DNA of 64,000 nt from Roseinatronobacter thiooxidans (lineage in GTDB: Bacteria; Pseudomonadota; Alphaproteobacteria; Rhodobacterales; Rhodobacteraceae): NCBI RefSeq assembly GCF_001870675.1, contig NZ_MEHT01000011.1:1-64000 (forward strand), in the 5' to 3' direction. The notes below the pieces were generated by a model. That model saw only the letters and a list, made by a program, of their open reading frames with translations, had not been told where the DNA came from and made no database searches. The position numbers and the translations under genes were made by a program. The number at the start of each line of letters is the position of its first letter. Positions within the stretch are counted from its first letter, which is position 1. This document shows, piece by piece, positions 1-9,765 of the stretch.

Positions 1-1
1 C

Positions 2-772
2 TATTTCTTTCAGGGCACAGACGGGCGGATCATTTTCGCCATTCCCTACGAGCAGGATTTCACCCTGATCGGCACCACAGATGCCGAACATGACGACCCC
101 GCGCGCATGCCCCGCTGCACTGATGAGGAACGCGACTATCTGTGCAGCTTCGCCAGCCAGTATTTCAAGCGCAGCGTTTCTGTACAGGATGTGGTCTGGT
201 CCTATTCGGGCGTGCGCCCGCTTTATGATGACGGCGCAAGCTCTGCCACAGCGGCCACGCGCGATTATACGTTGAAAATAGACCAGAGTGCGGGCGCGCC
301 GGTGCTGCATATTTTCGGGGGCAAGATCACAACCTACCGGCGGCTTGCCGAACAGGCTTTGGACAAGATCGGCACCATCCTGCCGCTGGATAAAGGCGCG
401 TGGACCGCAGGTGTGGCGCTGCCGGGCGGCGATTTTGCGCATGACGGGGTGGGCGCGCTGGTGGCGGGCTTGCAGCGCGATTACCCGTTTCTGGGCGATT
501 TCTGGGCGCGCAGGCTGGTGCGCGCCTATGGCACCGACGCCCGCGCCATTCTGGGCACGGCGCGCGACGCGGCCAGTCTGGGCAAGGATTTCGGTGCCAC
601 CTTGACCGAGGCCGAAGTCATATGGCTGATGACGCGCGAATATGCCTATAACGCACAAGATGTGCTGTGGCGCCGCTCGAAACTGGGGTTGCGACTGGAC
701 ACCGCACAAGCCGCCGCATTGGAGGAATGGATGGCGACGCAAAGGGTGCAGGCTGCGCGCGCTGCCGATTAA
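2..772 (+). CDS. glpD: Glycerol-3-phosphate dehydrogenase, C-terminal part (5' truncated by window edge)
   Basis: Membrane-associated flavoenzyme that oxidises sn-glycerol-3-phosphate to dihydroxyacetone phosphate. About 256 codons are visible, roughly the C-terminal half of the usual 500-residue protein. The reading frame is already open at base 2. The segment GRIIFAIPYEQDFTLIGTTD and then VVWSYSGVRPLYDDG are the typical GlpD substrate-domain motifs, followed by GGKITTYRRLAEQALD. The FAD-binding N-terminus lies outside the window. It stands 163 bp upstream of glpK in the same direction, so a glp operon is likely. No internal stops or frameshifts are seen. Confidence 0.92.
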   Translation, partial: YFFQGTDGRIIFAIPYEQDFTLIGTTDAEHDDPARMPRCTDEERDYLCSFASQYFKRSVSVQDVVWSYSGVRPLYDDGASSATAATRDYTLKIDQSAGAPVLHIFGGKITTYRRLAEQALDKIGTILPLDKGAWTAGVALPGGDFAHDGVGALVAGLQRDYPFLGDFWARRLVRAYGTDARAILGTARDAASLGKDFGATLTEAEVIWLMTREYAYNAQDVLWRRSKLGLRLDTAQAAALEEWMATQRVQAARAAD

Positions 773-935
773 CGCGTCACACGGGGCGCGCAGTTGCCGT
801 GTTGCAGGTTGGGGGCGGCAAAGGGGCCTGTGACATTCTGCGGTTTTCAGGGGCAAGGGATTTGCACTAAATCTGACATATGGTCACAAGGGAACGGGAC
901 TTGAAGTTGTCCTGCACGACAAGGGAGATAGGGGA

Positions 936-2423
936 ATGTCGTATATACTCGCGCTTGATCAAGGCACGACATCCAGCAGGGGGATTGTGTTCGATCCTGC
1001 GATGAAGATTGCCGCCATTGCGCAAGAAGAATTTCCACAGCATTACCCCGCATCGGGCTGGGTCGAGCATGACCCCTCGGACCTGTGGGCGACCACCGCC
1101 GCAACCGCACGCGCCGCGATCGAGAAGGCGGGATTGCACGCCACCGATATTGCCGCGATCGGGATCACCAACCAGCGCGAGACGACACTTGTCTGGGACC
1201 GCAAGACCGGCAAGCCGATCCATAATGCCATTGTCTGGCAAGACCGCCGCACCGCCGATTTCTGCGCCACCCTGCGCGAGAATGGCCACGAGCCGATGAT
1301 AACCGCGCGCACAGGGCTGTTGGCAGACCCCTATTTCTCGGCCACCAAGCTGAAATATATCCTCGATACAGTAGAGGGCGCGCGGGCGCGGGCGCGCAAG
1401 GGCGAGTTGGTGTTCGGCACAGTCGATACATGGCTGATCTGGAACCTGACCGGCGGGCGCGTTCATGCCACCGATGCCACCAATGCCGCGCGCACAATGC
1501 TGTATGACATCCATAAGGGCCGATGGAGCCAGACCATCTGCGACCTGTTCGATATTCCGTTGCAGATGTTGCCCGAAGTGCGCGATTGCGCCGATGATTT
1601 CGGGGTCACGCGTGCCGATCTGTTCGGGCGGGAAATTCCCATTCTGGGCGTGGCGGGCGACCAGCAGGCCGCCACGATCGGGCAGGCCTGTTTCACCCCC
1701 GGCATGTTGAAATCCACCTATGGCACCGGCTGTTTTGCCGTGCTGAACACAGGCGAGACGCCAGTTACCTCAACCAACAAGCTGTTGACGACGATTGCCT
1801 ACCAGCTGGACGGAAAACCAACCTATGCGCTGGAGGGGTCGATCTTTATTGCGGGCGCTGTGGTGCAATGGCTGCGCGACGGGCTGAAAGTCATCCGCGC
1901 CGCCCCCGAGACGCAGGGACTGGCCGAACAGGCCGACCCGTCGCAAGACCTGATCCTTGTGCCTGCTTTCGTGGGGCTTGGTGCGCCCTATTGGAAGCCC
2001 GAAGCCCGCGGCGCGGTGTTTGGCCTGACCCGCAACACAGGCCCTGCCGAATTTGCGCGCGCGGCACTGGAATCGGTGGGCTATCAGACCCGCGACTTGC
2101 TGGAAGCGATGCAAGCCGACTGGGCGCGCGAGGGGGCGCAGCCCACTTTGCGTGTCGATGGCGGAATGGCGGCGAATGACTACGCCATGCAGTTTTTGTC
2201 CGATATTATCGGCGCGCCGGTGGACCGCCCGCAAGTGCTGGAAACCACAGCGCTGGGTGCGGCATGGCTGGCGGGCCAGCGCGCAGGCGTCTGGCCGGGC
2301 ATGGAGGATTTCGCCAAAGGCTGGGCGGTAGAGCGACAATTCACAGCCACAATGGATGATGCGCACCGTCTGGCGCGCGTGGCGCGCTGGCGGCGTGCCA
2401 TCACTGCGGTGCTGGAGGTGTGA
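936..2423 (+). CDS. glpK: Glycerol kinase
   Basis: Phosphorylates glycerol to sn-glycerol-3-phosphate with ATP in the cytosol, feeding GlpD. At 495 residues it is of normal family length. The N-terminal phosphate-binding loop [11 protein letters not shown], the segment [10 protein letters not shown] and the C-terminal [13 protein letters not shown] and [12 protein letters not shown] segments are standard FGGY-kinase signatures. The start is supported by a purine-rich ribosome-binding site (GGGAGATAGGGGA) directly upstream. The stop is followed two bases later by the next gene's ATG. An accompanying glycerol facilitator (glpF) is not in the window. Confidence 0.96.
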   Translation: MSYILALDQGTTSSRGIVFDPAMKIAAIAQEEFPQHYPASGWVEHDPSDLWATTAATARAAIEKAGLHATDIAAIGITNQRETTLVWDRKTGKPIHNAIVWQDRRTADFCATLRENGHEPMITARTGLLADPYFSATKLKYILDTVEGARARARKGELVFGTVDTWLIWNLTGGRVHATDATNAARTMLYDIHKGRWSQTICDLFDIPLQMLPEVRDCADDFGVTRADLFGREIPILGVAGDQQAATIGQACFTPGMLKSTYGTGCFAVLNTGETPVTSTNKLLTTIAYQLDGKPTYALEGSIFIAGAVVQWLRDGLKVIRAAPETQGLAEQADPSQDLILVPAFVGLGAPYWKPEARGAVFGLTRNTGPAEFARAALESVGYQTRDLLEAMQADWAREGAQPTLRVDGGMAANDYAMQFLSDIIGAPVDRPQVLETTALGAAWLAGQRAGVWPGMEDFAKGWAVERQFTATMDDAHRLARVARWRRAITAVLEV

Positions 2424-2425
2424 GC

Positions 2426-3550
2426 ATGGCACCTTTTGGGTTCGCCACGGCGGGCACGATCCGTTTCGGGCGCGGTGTTCTGGCGGAAGCCGCACCTTTT
2501 GCGCAGGCGCGCGCGCGCAAGGTGTTGCTTGTGCGCAGCCGCTCGGTCGTGGCGGCATCGGTGCTGGCCCAAAGCCTGCGCGGCGCGGCCGATGTGCTAG
2601 AGCTGACAGTGACAGGCGAGCCGGACTTGCCCGGGATTGTGGCCGATCTGGCCTCAGCGCGCGATTTCAGGCCCGAGATGGTCATCGCCATTGGCGGTGG
2701 CGCGGTGATTGACCATGGCAAAGCGCTTGCCGCTTTGCTGCGTGCGGCGCATGGGCCGATGCATTATCTGGAAGTGGTCGGTCAGGGGCACCCGCTGGAG
2801 GCCGCGCCCCTGCCTTTGGTGGCTATTCCCACAACAGCGGGCACAGGGGCCGAAGTGACCCGAAATGCCGTGATCCAAATTCCAGAGGCGCGCCGCAAGG
2901 TCAGTCTGCGCGACCCGCGCCTATACCCGACACTTGCATTGATCGATCCCGATGTGTGCCTGTCCTGCCCCAAATCGGTGACGCTTGCCTCTGGCCTTGA
3001 TGCGATCACGCAGGTGATCGAGCCGTTCATCTGCGCGCGCGCCAATCCGGTGACGGATGCCCTGTGCCGCGACGCGATCCCGCGCGGGCTGTCTGCGCTG
3101 CGCAGGCTGGTTGCGCATGGCGACACGCTGGCATGGGATGACATGGCGCTGACCAGCCTGTTTGGCGGGATTGCGCTGGCCAATGCAGGGCTTGGCGCTG
3201 TGCATGGTTTTGCAGGCGTCATTGGCGGGCGGACAGGGGCGGCGCATGGGGCCGTTTGCGGGGCCTTGCTGGTGCCTGTGCTTGAAGCCAATCTGCACGC
3301 CGCGCCCAAAGACAGCGTGACCGCGCAGCGCATCGGGTGGGTGATGGGCCAGATCGCCGCAGAATTCGGCAGTGTTGCGCAGTTCCGCAGCTGGTGCCGT
3401 GATAACGGCTTGCCGCGCCTTGCAGAGCTTGGCGTCTTGTCAGGCGATCACGCATTTCTTGCACAGGAAGCGCGGCTGTCCTCGTCCTATAAGGCCAATC
3501 CGGTTGATCTGGGCGCAAGGCAGCTTCAGGACATACTGGCCACTGCCTGA
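2426..3550 (+). CDS. Iron-containing alcohol dehydrogenase family protein
   Basis: 374-residue member of the Fe-ADH / glycerol dehydrogenase-like superfamily. The NAD(P)-binding segment AIGGGAVIDHGKALAAL and the threonine-rich IPTTAGTGAEVT loop are typical. Of the four usual metal ligands the Asp is kept (LDAITQ), the next position is Gln instead of His, and both downstream His residues are present (AVHGFAG and AAHGAV). ATG 2426 is preferred over GTG 2420 because GGAGG sits seven bases upstream of it. It lies two bases after glpK, so it is translated from the glp transcript. The substrate is unknown; a C3 aldehyde or polyol is a guess from context. Confidence 0.85.
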   Translation: MAPFGFATAGTIRFGRGVLAEAAPFAQARARKVLLVRSRSVVAASVLAQSLRGAADVLELTVTGEPDLPGIVADLASARDFRPEMVIAIGGGAVIDHGKALAALLRAAHGPMHYLEVVGQGHPLEAAPLPLVAIPTTAGTGAEVTRNAVIQIPEARRKVSLRDPRLYPTLALIDPDVCLSCPKSVTLASGLDAITQVIEPFICARANPVTDALCRDAIPRGLSALRRLVAHGDTLAWDDMALTSLFGGIALANAGLGAVHGFAGVIGGRTGAAHGAVCGALLVPVLEANLHAAPKDSVTAQRIGWVMGQIAAEFGSVAQFRSWCRDNGLPRLAELGVLSGDHAFLAQEARLSSSYKANPVDLGARQLQDILATA

Positions 3551-3696
3551 CGTTTGCGGTGATCAGATGTGGCAGGCGGGGGCTTACACCCGCATATGCG
3601 CCGCACTGGCTGTGCCGCAGCAGGCAAACCCCACCCAAGCCGCAGGCTGCCTGCGGGCCTGAAAGGCTGCGCTATGTTCCCAGCTTGGCCGCGTGC

Positions 3697-4443
3697 CTAT
3701 CCGCGCCCGATATAGGGCATCTTGGTTGCCATGATGGTCATGAATTGCACATTGGCCTCTAGGGGCAGGTCAGCCATATGCAGCACGGCATCGGCAACAA
3801 GGGTCACATCCATGACGGGTTCTGCGCGCATGCTGCCATCTGCCTGCGGAACACCCTTCGATATGGTGTCGGTCATGTCGGATGCCGCATTGCCAATGTC
3901 GATTTGTCCGCATGCGATGTCATGCTTGCGCCCGTCCAGCGACAAGCTGCGCGTCAGTCCGGTTATGGCTGTTTTGGTGGTTGTGTAAGGCACCGACCCC
4001 ACACGCGGCGCATGCGCGGAAATAGAGCCGTTATTGATGATGCGACCGCCTTTGGGCTGTTGGGCGCGCATCATGGCGAAAGCCCCGCGCGCAACCAGAA
4101 ATGCCCCGTCCAGATTGACCGAGGCGACACGCCGCCAGTCTTCCCAAGAGATATCGGCGATTTCGGTTGCGGGCATGCCAATGCCTGCATTGTTGAACAC
4201 CACGTCCAGACGTCCGAACCTGTCGTCAATGGCGGCGAATAATGCCGCGACCTGATCGGGGTTGGCCACATCACACGGGTGGACCATTGCGCGCTCGGGC
4301 GCGTGCTGTGCGACAGTTTCCAGCGCGTCGCGCCCGCGTGCGGCCAGGATCACATGATGCCCTGCTTCCAGAAACGCAGTGGCACAGGCGCGGCCAATCC
4401 CTTGGCTGGCGCCGGTTATTAGCACGATTTTTGGCGTTGGCAT
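3697..4443 (-). CDS. Short-chain dehydrogenase/reductase (SDR)
   Basis: 248-residue classical SDR. The cofactor loop TGASQGIGR, the NNAG motif, the catalytic Ser in NNGSISAHAP and the YxxxK pair in YTTTK are all present. A longer frame reaches 4596, but ATG 4443 is preceded by GGAGACA and begins immediately before the Rossmann strand, so the upstream 51 codons are excluded. It converges with the glp operon and is monocistronic as far as can be seen. The C-terminal part mentions nothing diagnostic of substrate; only oxidoreductase activity on an alcohol or ketone is supported. Confidence 0.87.
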   Translation of the reverse strand: MPTPKIVLITGASQGIGRACATAFLEAGHHVILAARGRDALETVAQHAPERAMVHPCDVANPDQVAALFAAIDDRFGRLDVVFNNAGIGMPATEIADISWEDWRRVASVNLDGAFLVARGAFAMMRAQQPKGGRIINNGSISAHAPRVGSVPYTTTKTAITGLTRSLSLDGRKHDIACGQIDIGNAASDMTDTISKGVPQADGSMRAEPVMDVTLVADAVLHMADLPLEANVQFMTIMATKMPYIGRG

Positions 4444-4974
4444 GGTCTGTCTCCTGTTCAGGCGGGGCGGGCGGGCAACTCTCCGCTGGGGTGTGGCATG
4501 TGATCGGCCGCGAGAATGGACTGGATAACATGCCCCCGAGCATGCCAAACACCGGCTGCGACGCGGCTTTAGTGGCACAACGAATACCGGTGTCAAGCGC
4601 TACGGCACATGGGTTTTTGCTTGGGGCGGGGCGCTCGTGTTCCGCCCCTGACATAGGGTGCCTACATGCGTGACAAAAGTCCGTTTTGCGGGACTTTTCA
4701 GCCGTTCGCGCGGAGTCGAGGCGCGTAGCGCCGCCGCGCATCGCCGGGCCGTCCCCCGGCACGGCGATTTGGCTTGGCTACGCGCAAAGCCCTGATCTTA
4801 CGCGGATTTGGCTGGCATAAAGTTATCCAGCATAGATCGGGGATCGCCGCACCACGGCCCGACGCTGCGCGGCTAGTCTCATCCCTCCAAAGCCATCAAA
4901 GCTGTCATTTCATTTCTTGTGTCAGGTGGCGAACACCAAAGCGCTTGCTTTGGACGCGGATCAGGCATGCCCCG
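4444..4974. other. Hairpin-rich intergenic region, possible interspersed repeat
   Basis: 531 bp without a convincing gene. Three dyads can be seen: GGGGCGG with CCGCCCC (about 4623-4650), AAAAGTCC-N8-GGACTTTT (4675-4698, terminator-like on both strands), and a GC-rich block with nested inverted repeats (about 4720-4775). CCAAAGC-N4-GCTTTGG (4938-4955) lies just past the stop of the AbrB-like gene. The 4675-4775 block resembles repeated flanking DNA that I associate with Rhodobacteraceae genomes, but that is a recollection and not tested. Short frames here have no ribosome-binding sites or recognisable product. Confidence 0.4.
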
Positions 4975-6012
4975 TCACGCGGTCTTGTTGCGCGAGATCA
5001 GAACCGGAATGAATATCCCAAGCACCATCAGGCGAAACACATGATGCGCGGCCACGAATGCTGGTTCCAGCCCTGTTTCTACAGCGAGTGCGGCCATTAT
5101 CTCTACCCCGCCGGGGGCGAAAGCCAGCAGCACCGCCGCCGGAGGTAACCCGATAACTCTTGACGCAAGAACAGCGCCCATTGCGGCAAATGCACAGGCG
5201 ACCAGCGTGATCACAATGCCGGCGGCAAGTGCACTGGCAAGGTGTTTGCGGTCAAACCCGCGAAAGCGCGTGCCAATCAAAGACCCCATGCCAATAAACG
5301 CAATCACTGTCAGCCATGCCGGAACTGTGCCGGGTGTATAATTCGCGCCCTGACCAAGCGCCGACACAGCCATAGCCGCGATCAGCAGCGGCGCTGGCAC
5401 AGACAGCCGTTTGAGCAGCAGACCCACGCCAACCGCCACCAGAAATGTCAGCGCAAGCGCAACAGGCGACATGGCGCCAGTATCGGCAAGCTGGGCTGTG
5501 CCTGTCACACCCCAAAGCGAGATCAGCACCGGCACCAACAAAGTCAGCAGCAAAACACGCACTGTCTGGACCAGTGCGACGCTGCGAACATCAGCGGCCA
5601 CTGCGGTGGACATGCTAAGCACATAGCTCAGATGCCCCGGCGTGGCACAAAGTGCGGCGGTCATCCGGTCATAGCCAAAGCCGCGCATCAACAGTTTTTG
5701 CGCAACAAGCACCGTCAGAACCAAAGTCACCATCAGCATGAACAGCGACACGGGCCATGCCAGCGCTGTTTCTACAACCTCGGGGGTGACGGTGCTGCCG
5801 ATTGCAATGCCGATGGTCAGAAACACGCCATCGCGCAGGCTTGCAGGTATTGCCGTACGGATGCCAAGGATCGTGGCCAGTGAAACGGCGGCGGCCGGGC
5901 CGGTCAGAACCGCTGCCGGAAACCCGATCAGCCAGAACAGCGCCGCGCCCGCGCAGCCAATCAGCAGCGTTGGCAGCGCTTCTTTCCATTCCGTATCAAT
6001 CCGCATCATCAT
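4975..6012 (-). CDS. AbrB family membrane protein (duplicated Gneg_AbrB-type domain)
   Basis: Integral membrane protein of about 345 residues with roughly ten hydrophobic segments. It has the duplicated pattern of the AbrB / ammonia-monooxygenase-like family: a first half with LTGPAAAVSLATILG and a second with LLIAAMAVSALGQG, each followed by helix-glycine motifs such as ATPGHLSYVLSM and FAPGGVEIMAAL. The role of the family is poorly known; regulator or transporter activity has been suggested. The start is uncertain: ATG 6012 places the first helix about 10 residues in, whereas the frame stays open to 6153 with another ATG at 6090 behind a weak AGGCGG. It ends 148 bp before the ABC transporter genes begin. 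Confidence 0.72.
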   Translation of the reverse strand: MMMRIDTEWKEALPTLLIGCAGAALFWLIGFPAAVLTGPAAAVSLATILGIRTAIPASLRDGVFLTIGIAIGSTVTPEVVETALAWPVSLFMLMVTLVLTVLVAQKLLMRGFGYDRMTAALCATPGHLSYVLSMSTAVAADVRSVALVQTVRVLLLTLLVPVLISLWGVTGTAQLADTGAMSPVALALTFLVAVGVGLLLKRLSVPAPLLIAAMAVSALGQGANYTPGTVPAWLTVIAFIGMGSLIGTRFRGFDRKHLASALAAGIVITLVACAFAAMGAVLASRVIGLPPAAVLLAFAPGGVEIMAALAVETGLEPAFVAAHHVFRLMVLGIFIPVLISRNKTA

Positions 6013-6160
6013 TCCAGCAAGAAAACCGTGCCACAGGGGATCACTCCTATGGAGCATCGCGCCTATGTGGGCAAGGTCAACCGCTTTCATGACTGCCGCC
6101 TGAATTTGCGCGCACCAATTTTCCTGCGCGGGTGCACAGGCCAGACAGCGCAATCAGCGA

Positions 6161-7675
6161 TCATGCGACTTCGCTTGTCCGTATACCTGAAATTGCCTGC
6201 ACCAGCGAATCTTCGGTCACCTGCTCGGCGGTGAATTCGCGCATGATCTGCCCGCTATACATTGCCACGATCCGGTCAGAAACACGCAGCACCTCGGGCA
6301 TTTCGGAACTGATGACGATCACGGCATAGCCCTGTGCTGCAAGGGCGCGCAGCAGCATGTGTATCTCGGATTTTGACCCAACATCGATGCCGCGTGTGGG
6401 TTCATCCACGATCAGCACGCGCGGGTGCATTGACAGCCATTTGCCGATTACGATTTTCTGCTGGTTGCCCCCAGACAGCACCCGCGTTGTCTGGCGCCAA
6501 CTGGGTGTTTTGATTTCCAGCTTGTCGCGGTATTTGTCAAAGATCGCAATTTCAGCGCCCGACGACACGAAGGGGCCTGTGGTCAGGTTTTGCACCTGCG
6601 GCAGGGTCATGTTGTCGCGGCAGTTCATCGACAGCACAAGCCCTTGTTCCTTGCGGTTTTCGGGCACCAGCGAGATGCCCAGCTTGATCGCATCGGCGGG
6701 CGCGTTGATTTGCACAGGCGATCCGTCTACCAGAATTTCGCCGCTATCGGGGCTACGCAACCCGAACAGGGTTTCAGCAATTTCGGTGCGGCCTGCACCA
6801 ACCAGCCCGTAAAAGCCCACCACTTCGCCTGCCCGAACTGAAAAGCTGATTTTCTTGAACAAGGGCGCGCAGCTTAGATCGCGGACTTCCAGAACAACCT
6901 CGCCCAAGCTGTGTTCGGCGGTGTCGCGTGACAGGTCCAGACTGCGCCCGATCATCAGGCGCGTGACCTCATCCTCATCGGTGTCGGCGGTGGTCAGGGT
7001 GCCGCGATAGGCCCCGTCGCGCAGCACGGTAATCCGGTCGGACAGGGTGAAAATCTCATCCATCCGGTGCGAGATATAGACAATCCCCACACCGCGCGCT
7101 TTCAGGTCGTTTATGATCTCGAACAACACCACTTTTTCCGCGTCTGTCAGTGACGCGGTGGGTTCATCAAACACCACCACGCGCGCATCGACTGTCAGGG
7201 CGCGCGCAATTTCCACCATTTGCTGGTTGGCGATGGACAGGTTTGCCACTGTCACCTCGCCGCGGAAGTTGCAATTCAACCGCTTGAGGATCGCGTTCGA
7301 GCGTTCAAACAAGGTGGTCCAATCTACCCGCCCGAAGCGCTTTAGCGGCAATTCGCCCAGATAGATATTTTCGGCGGCAGACATTTCCGGCACAAGGCTA
7401 AGCTCCTGATGGATCAGCACCACGCCTTGGGCCTTGGCCTCGATCGGGGTGGTCATGCGCACGGGCTTGCCCGCGATGATGATCTGCCCCTCATCGGGTT
7501 GGTGCATGCCTGCAAGCACTTTCATCAAGGTGGATTTGCCCGCGCCATTCTCGCCCAGAAGGGCGTGAACCTCGCCCGGCATCACCTCGAAATCCACCCC
7601 GTCCAGCGCACGCACGCCGGGAAATGTCTTGACAATGCCCTTCAGGCGCAGGGCCGGTTCCTGTTGGTCACTCAT
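6161..7675 (-). CDS. CUT2-type sugar ABC transporter, ATP-binding protein (RbsA-like)
   Basis: 504-residue double-nucleotide-binding-domain ATPase of the ribose/xylose/galactofuranose importer class. The first half has Walker A GENGAGKST and VFDEPTASLTDAE. The second half has the degenerate Walker A GLVGAGRTE typical of this class, an intact signature LSGGNQQKIVIGKWL and VDEPTRGIDVGSK. The start at 7675 overlaps the downstream-coded permease stop by four bases (ATGA), so the frame that stays open to 7900 is not used. It is the last gene of a four-gene import operon and provides the energy for the two permeases. Confidence 0.95.
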   Translation of the reverse strand: MSDQQEPALRLKGIVKTFPGVRALDGVDFEVMPGEVHALLGENGAGKSTLMKVLAGMHQPDEGQIIIAGKPVRMTTPIEAKAQGVVLIHQELSLVPEMSAAENIYLGELPLKRFGRVDWTTLFERSNAILKRLNCNFRGEVTVANLSIANQQMVEIARALTVDARVVVFDEPTASLTDAEKVVLFEIINDLKARGVGIVYISHRMDEIFTLSDRITVLRDGAYRGTLTTADTDEDEVTRLMIGRSLDLSRDTAEHSLGEVVLEVRDLSCAPLFKKISFSVRAGEVVGFYGLVGAGRTEIAETLFGLRSPDSGEILVDGSPVQINAPADAIKLGISLVPENRKEQGLVLSMNCRDNMTLPQVQNLTTGPFVSSGAEIAIFDKYRDKLEIKTPSWRQTTRVLSGGNQQKIVIGKWLSMHPRVLIVDEPTRGIDVGSKSEIHMLLRALAAQGYAVIVISSEMPEVLRVSDRIVAMYSGQIMREFTAEQVTEDSLVQAISGIRTSEVA

Positions 7676-8661
7676 AGGCGCAGCCCCCCATTGGCAGTGC
7701 GGTTGAAACGTTTGTCCAGAAACAGAACGGCGATCAGGATGCTGCCAAGGATGACATAGACATAGAAGGCCGGCACCTGCATCAGGTTCATGCCATTGCG
7801 CAAAATGCCAATGGCCAGAACGCCGCCCAGCGTGCCGATAATGTCGCCCTTGCCGCCTGTCAGCTTTGTGCCGCCCAGCACGACAGCGGTGATAACCCAC
7901 AATTCATAATCGCGGCCCAGATTGGGCGTGGCGGCCCCCATCTGCGTGGATAAAAGCACACCGGACAGGGCGGCCAGAAACCCGATGATCATGAAATTGA
8001 CCATCATATGCGGCCCCACACGAATGCCTGCATTGACTGCAGCCTCGCGGTTGCCACCCACCGCATAGGTGTTTCGCCCATGCACTGTGCGCGACAGGAC
8101 AAGATGCACGATCAGGGTGCAGGCCAGAAAGATCAGCGCCAGAACCGGAAACGGGCCGACAGATAAGGCGCTGAAATCCGAATAGGCGAAGTTCATCGCA
8201 TAAAACGAGGATTCGCCCGTATACACGAACACCAACCCGCGAATGCCCAGCATCGCCCCAAGCGTGACGATGAAGGCATCGACCCCCGTTTTCCAGACGA
8301 TAAAACCGTTGATCGCGCCCATCAGAATTCCAACCAGCAGCGCAAGGCTGACGGCAGGCAGTATTTGCCAGTTGCCCCAAGTGGCGAACATGGCCCAGCT
8401 TTGCACATCGACCGCGAAGGCGGCGGCAAGCGCCAGTGTGGCCCCCACCGACAGGTCAATATTGCCATTGATCATGACAAGCGTCATGCCCAAAGCGATC
8501 AACCCGATGGTCGAGGTTTGCACAAGAATGTTCTGGAAGTTGCGATAGTCGAAGAAATGCTCTGACATCAGACTGAAGAAGATGAAAACCAGCAGCACAA
8601 AGCCCCAGATCGGGTTGCGCATTAACCAGCGCAGAGGTGTGATATCTGTCAGGTTCGACAT
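7672..8661 (-). CDS. CUT2-type sugar ABC transporter, permease
   Basis: 329-residue BPD_transp_2 family permease with about eight to nine hydrophobic segments. The signature NIDLSVGATLALAA near the N-terminal third and the C-terminal AVVLGGTKLTGGKGDIIGTLGGVL loop are the standard RbsC-type marks. ATG 8661 has a GAGG ribosome-binding site seven bases upstream; an in-frame ATG at 8673 is possible but less likely. Its stop overlaps the start of the ATPase gene by four bases, and it follows the second permease by eight bases. Confidence 0.94.
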   Translation of the reverse strand: MSNLTDITPLRWLMRNPIWGFVLLVFIFFSLMSEHFFDYRNFQNILVQTSTIGLIALGMTLVMINGNIDLSVGATLALAAAFAVDVQSWAMFATWGNWQILPAVSLALLVGILMGAINGFIVWKTGVDAFIVTLGAMLGIRGLVFVYTGESSFYAMNFAYSDFSALSVGPFPVLALIFLACTLIVHLVLSRTVHGRNTYAVGGNREAAVNAGIRVGPHMMVNFMIIGFLAALSGVLLSTQMGAATPNLGRDYELWVITAVVLGGTKLTGGKGDIIGTLGGVLAIGILRNGMNLMQVPAFYVYVILGSILIAVLFLDKRFNRTANGGLRL

Positions 8662-8669
8662 GGTGTGCC

Positions 8670-9644
8670 TCATGCTATGGGTGAAAACAGGCGGCCGCGC
8701 TTGGCTGCGACATCCAGCCAGACCGCCACGATGATGACCACCCAAGTGACCAGCCATTGCGTGTAATAGGGCTGGCCCATCAGGATCAGGCCATTCTGGA
8801 TAAAGGCCAGCATCAGAACGCCCAACACGGTTTTCAGGATACTGCCTGCCCCCCCCAACAGCGATGTGCCCCCAAGGATGACGGCCGCCAGCACCTGCAA
8901 TTCATAGCCCTGGCCCACATTGTTCTGCGACCCCATCACGCGGCTGCCCAGAATGATTGCCGCCACTGCAACGCAGAGCGCCGAGATCAGATAGGTGGTG
9001 AACACCACGCGCGAGCGCGGAATGCCCGAGAAGACAGACGCAGTCGGATTGCCGCCCACAGCATAGACCTTGCGGCCAAAGGGCATGGTCGACATGATGA
9101 CGTGAAAGATAATCGCCATCAGCCCGAAGATCAGTATTGGTGCGGCAATGCCCAAAACCGAACCGCGTCCGAAAATGGCGAACCATGTGCCGCGCTGGTC
9201 GACAATATCGACATTCTGCCCGCCGCTATAGATCAGCACCAGCCCCTGAATGGCCGACAGCATGCCCAGCGTCACAATCAGGGAATTAAGCCGCAGAATA
9301 CCAATGAGAAATCCGTTGATCGCGCCCAGACACAGCGTGGCCAGCACCATGATGGGAATGGCCAGCTCTGGCCCGATCTTGTCATGCAGATCGACCACAA
9401 GCACAGTCGCAAAGGACAGCATGGACCCAACAGACAGGTCCAGATTGCCGCCGATCACAACAATCGTGACCCCCACCGCCATAACCCCGATGATCGCGGA
9501 TTGACGAAAGACCGACATGATGTTGTCGGCGGTCAGAAACCTGTCGGACATAAGCGAGAATACGATCATGAACAGAATAAAGGCCACAAGGATGCCTTGC
9601 TTGGCAATCGCAGGCCCACCGGCCTTGAGGCGGTTCAATAACAT
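8670..9644 (-). CDS. CUT2-type sugar ABC transporter, permease
   Basis: 324-residue RbsC-like permease, the heterodimer partner of the next gene. It carries GGNLDLSVGSMLSFAT and the C-terminal AVILGGTSLLGGAGSILKT motif, with the same hydrophobic profile. ATG 9644 follows a strong GGGAGGA ribosome-binding site; the frame upstream to 9752 is not used. Two different permease genes plus one double-domain ATPase match CUT2 importers that use heterodimeric membrane parts. Confidence 0.94.
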   Translation of the reverse strand: MLLNRLKAGGPAIAKQGILVAFILFMIVFSLMSDRFLTADNIMSVFRQSAIIGVMAVGVTIVVIGGNLDLSVGSMLSFATVLVVDLHDKIGPELAIPIMVLATLCLGAINGFLIGILRLNSLIVTLGMLSAIQGLVLIYSGGQNVDIVDQRGTWFAIFGRGSVLGIAAPILIFGLMAIIFHVIMSTMPFGRKVYAVGGNPTASVFSGIPRSRVVFTTYLISALCVAVAAIILGSRVMGSQNNVGQGYELQVLAAVILGGTSLLGGAGSILKTVLGVLMLAFIQNGLILMGQPYYTQWLVTWVVIIVAVWLDVAAKRGRLFSPIA

Positions 9645-9765
9645 CAGAGTCCTCCCGTAAAGCGGCGTGCTACGCGCTCTCCCCAGCGCGGGCGTATCGC
9701 TGCATTCGCAGCGATAACCGGGGCAGAGGCAAACACGCCCGCCCCGGTTCATTCATGTGACTGCC

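Noticed and set aside
890-921. Imperfect dyad GGAC...GTCC before glpK as GlpR site
   Set aside because: Only four-base arms; no second copy before other glp genes in the window.
3640-3660. Hairpin CCGCAGGC/GCCTGCGG between convergent genes as terminator
   Set aside because: No T-run on either strand and a very short loop; could be chance in GC-rich DNA.
4848-4873. About 20 of 22 bases shared with 60285-60306
   Set aside because: About one such match is expected by chance in 64 kb compared with itself, and flanks do not align, so no IS end or attachment site is claimed.
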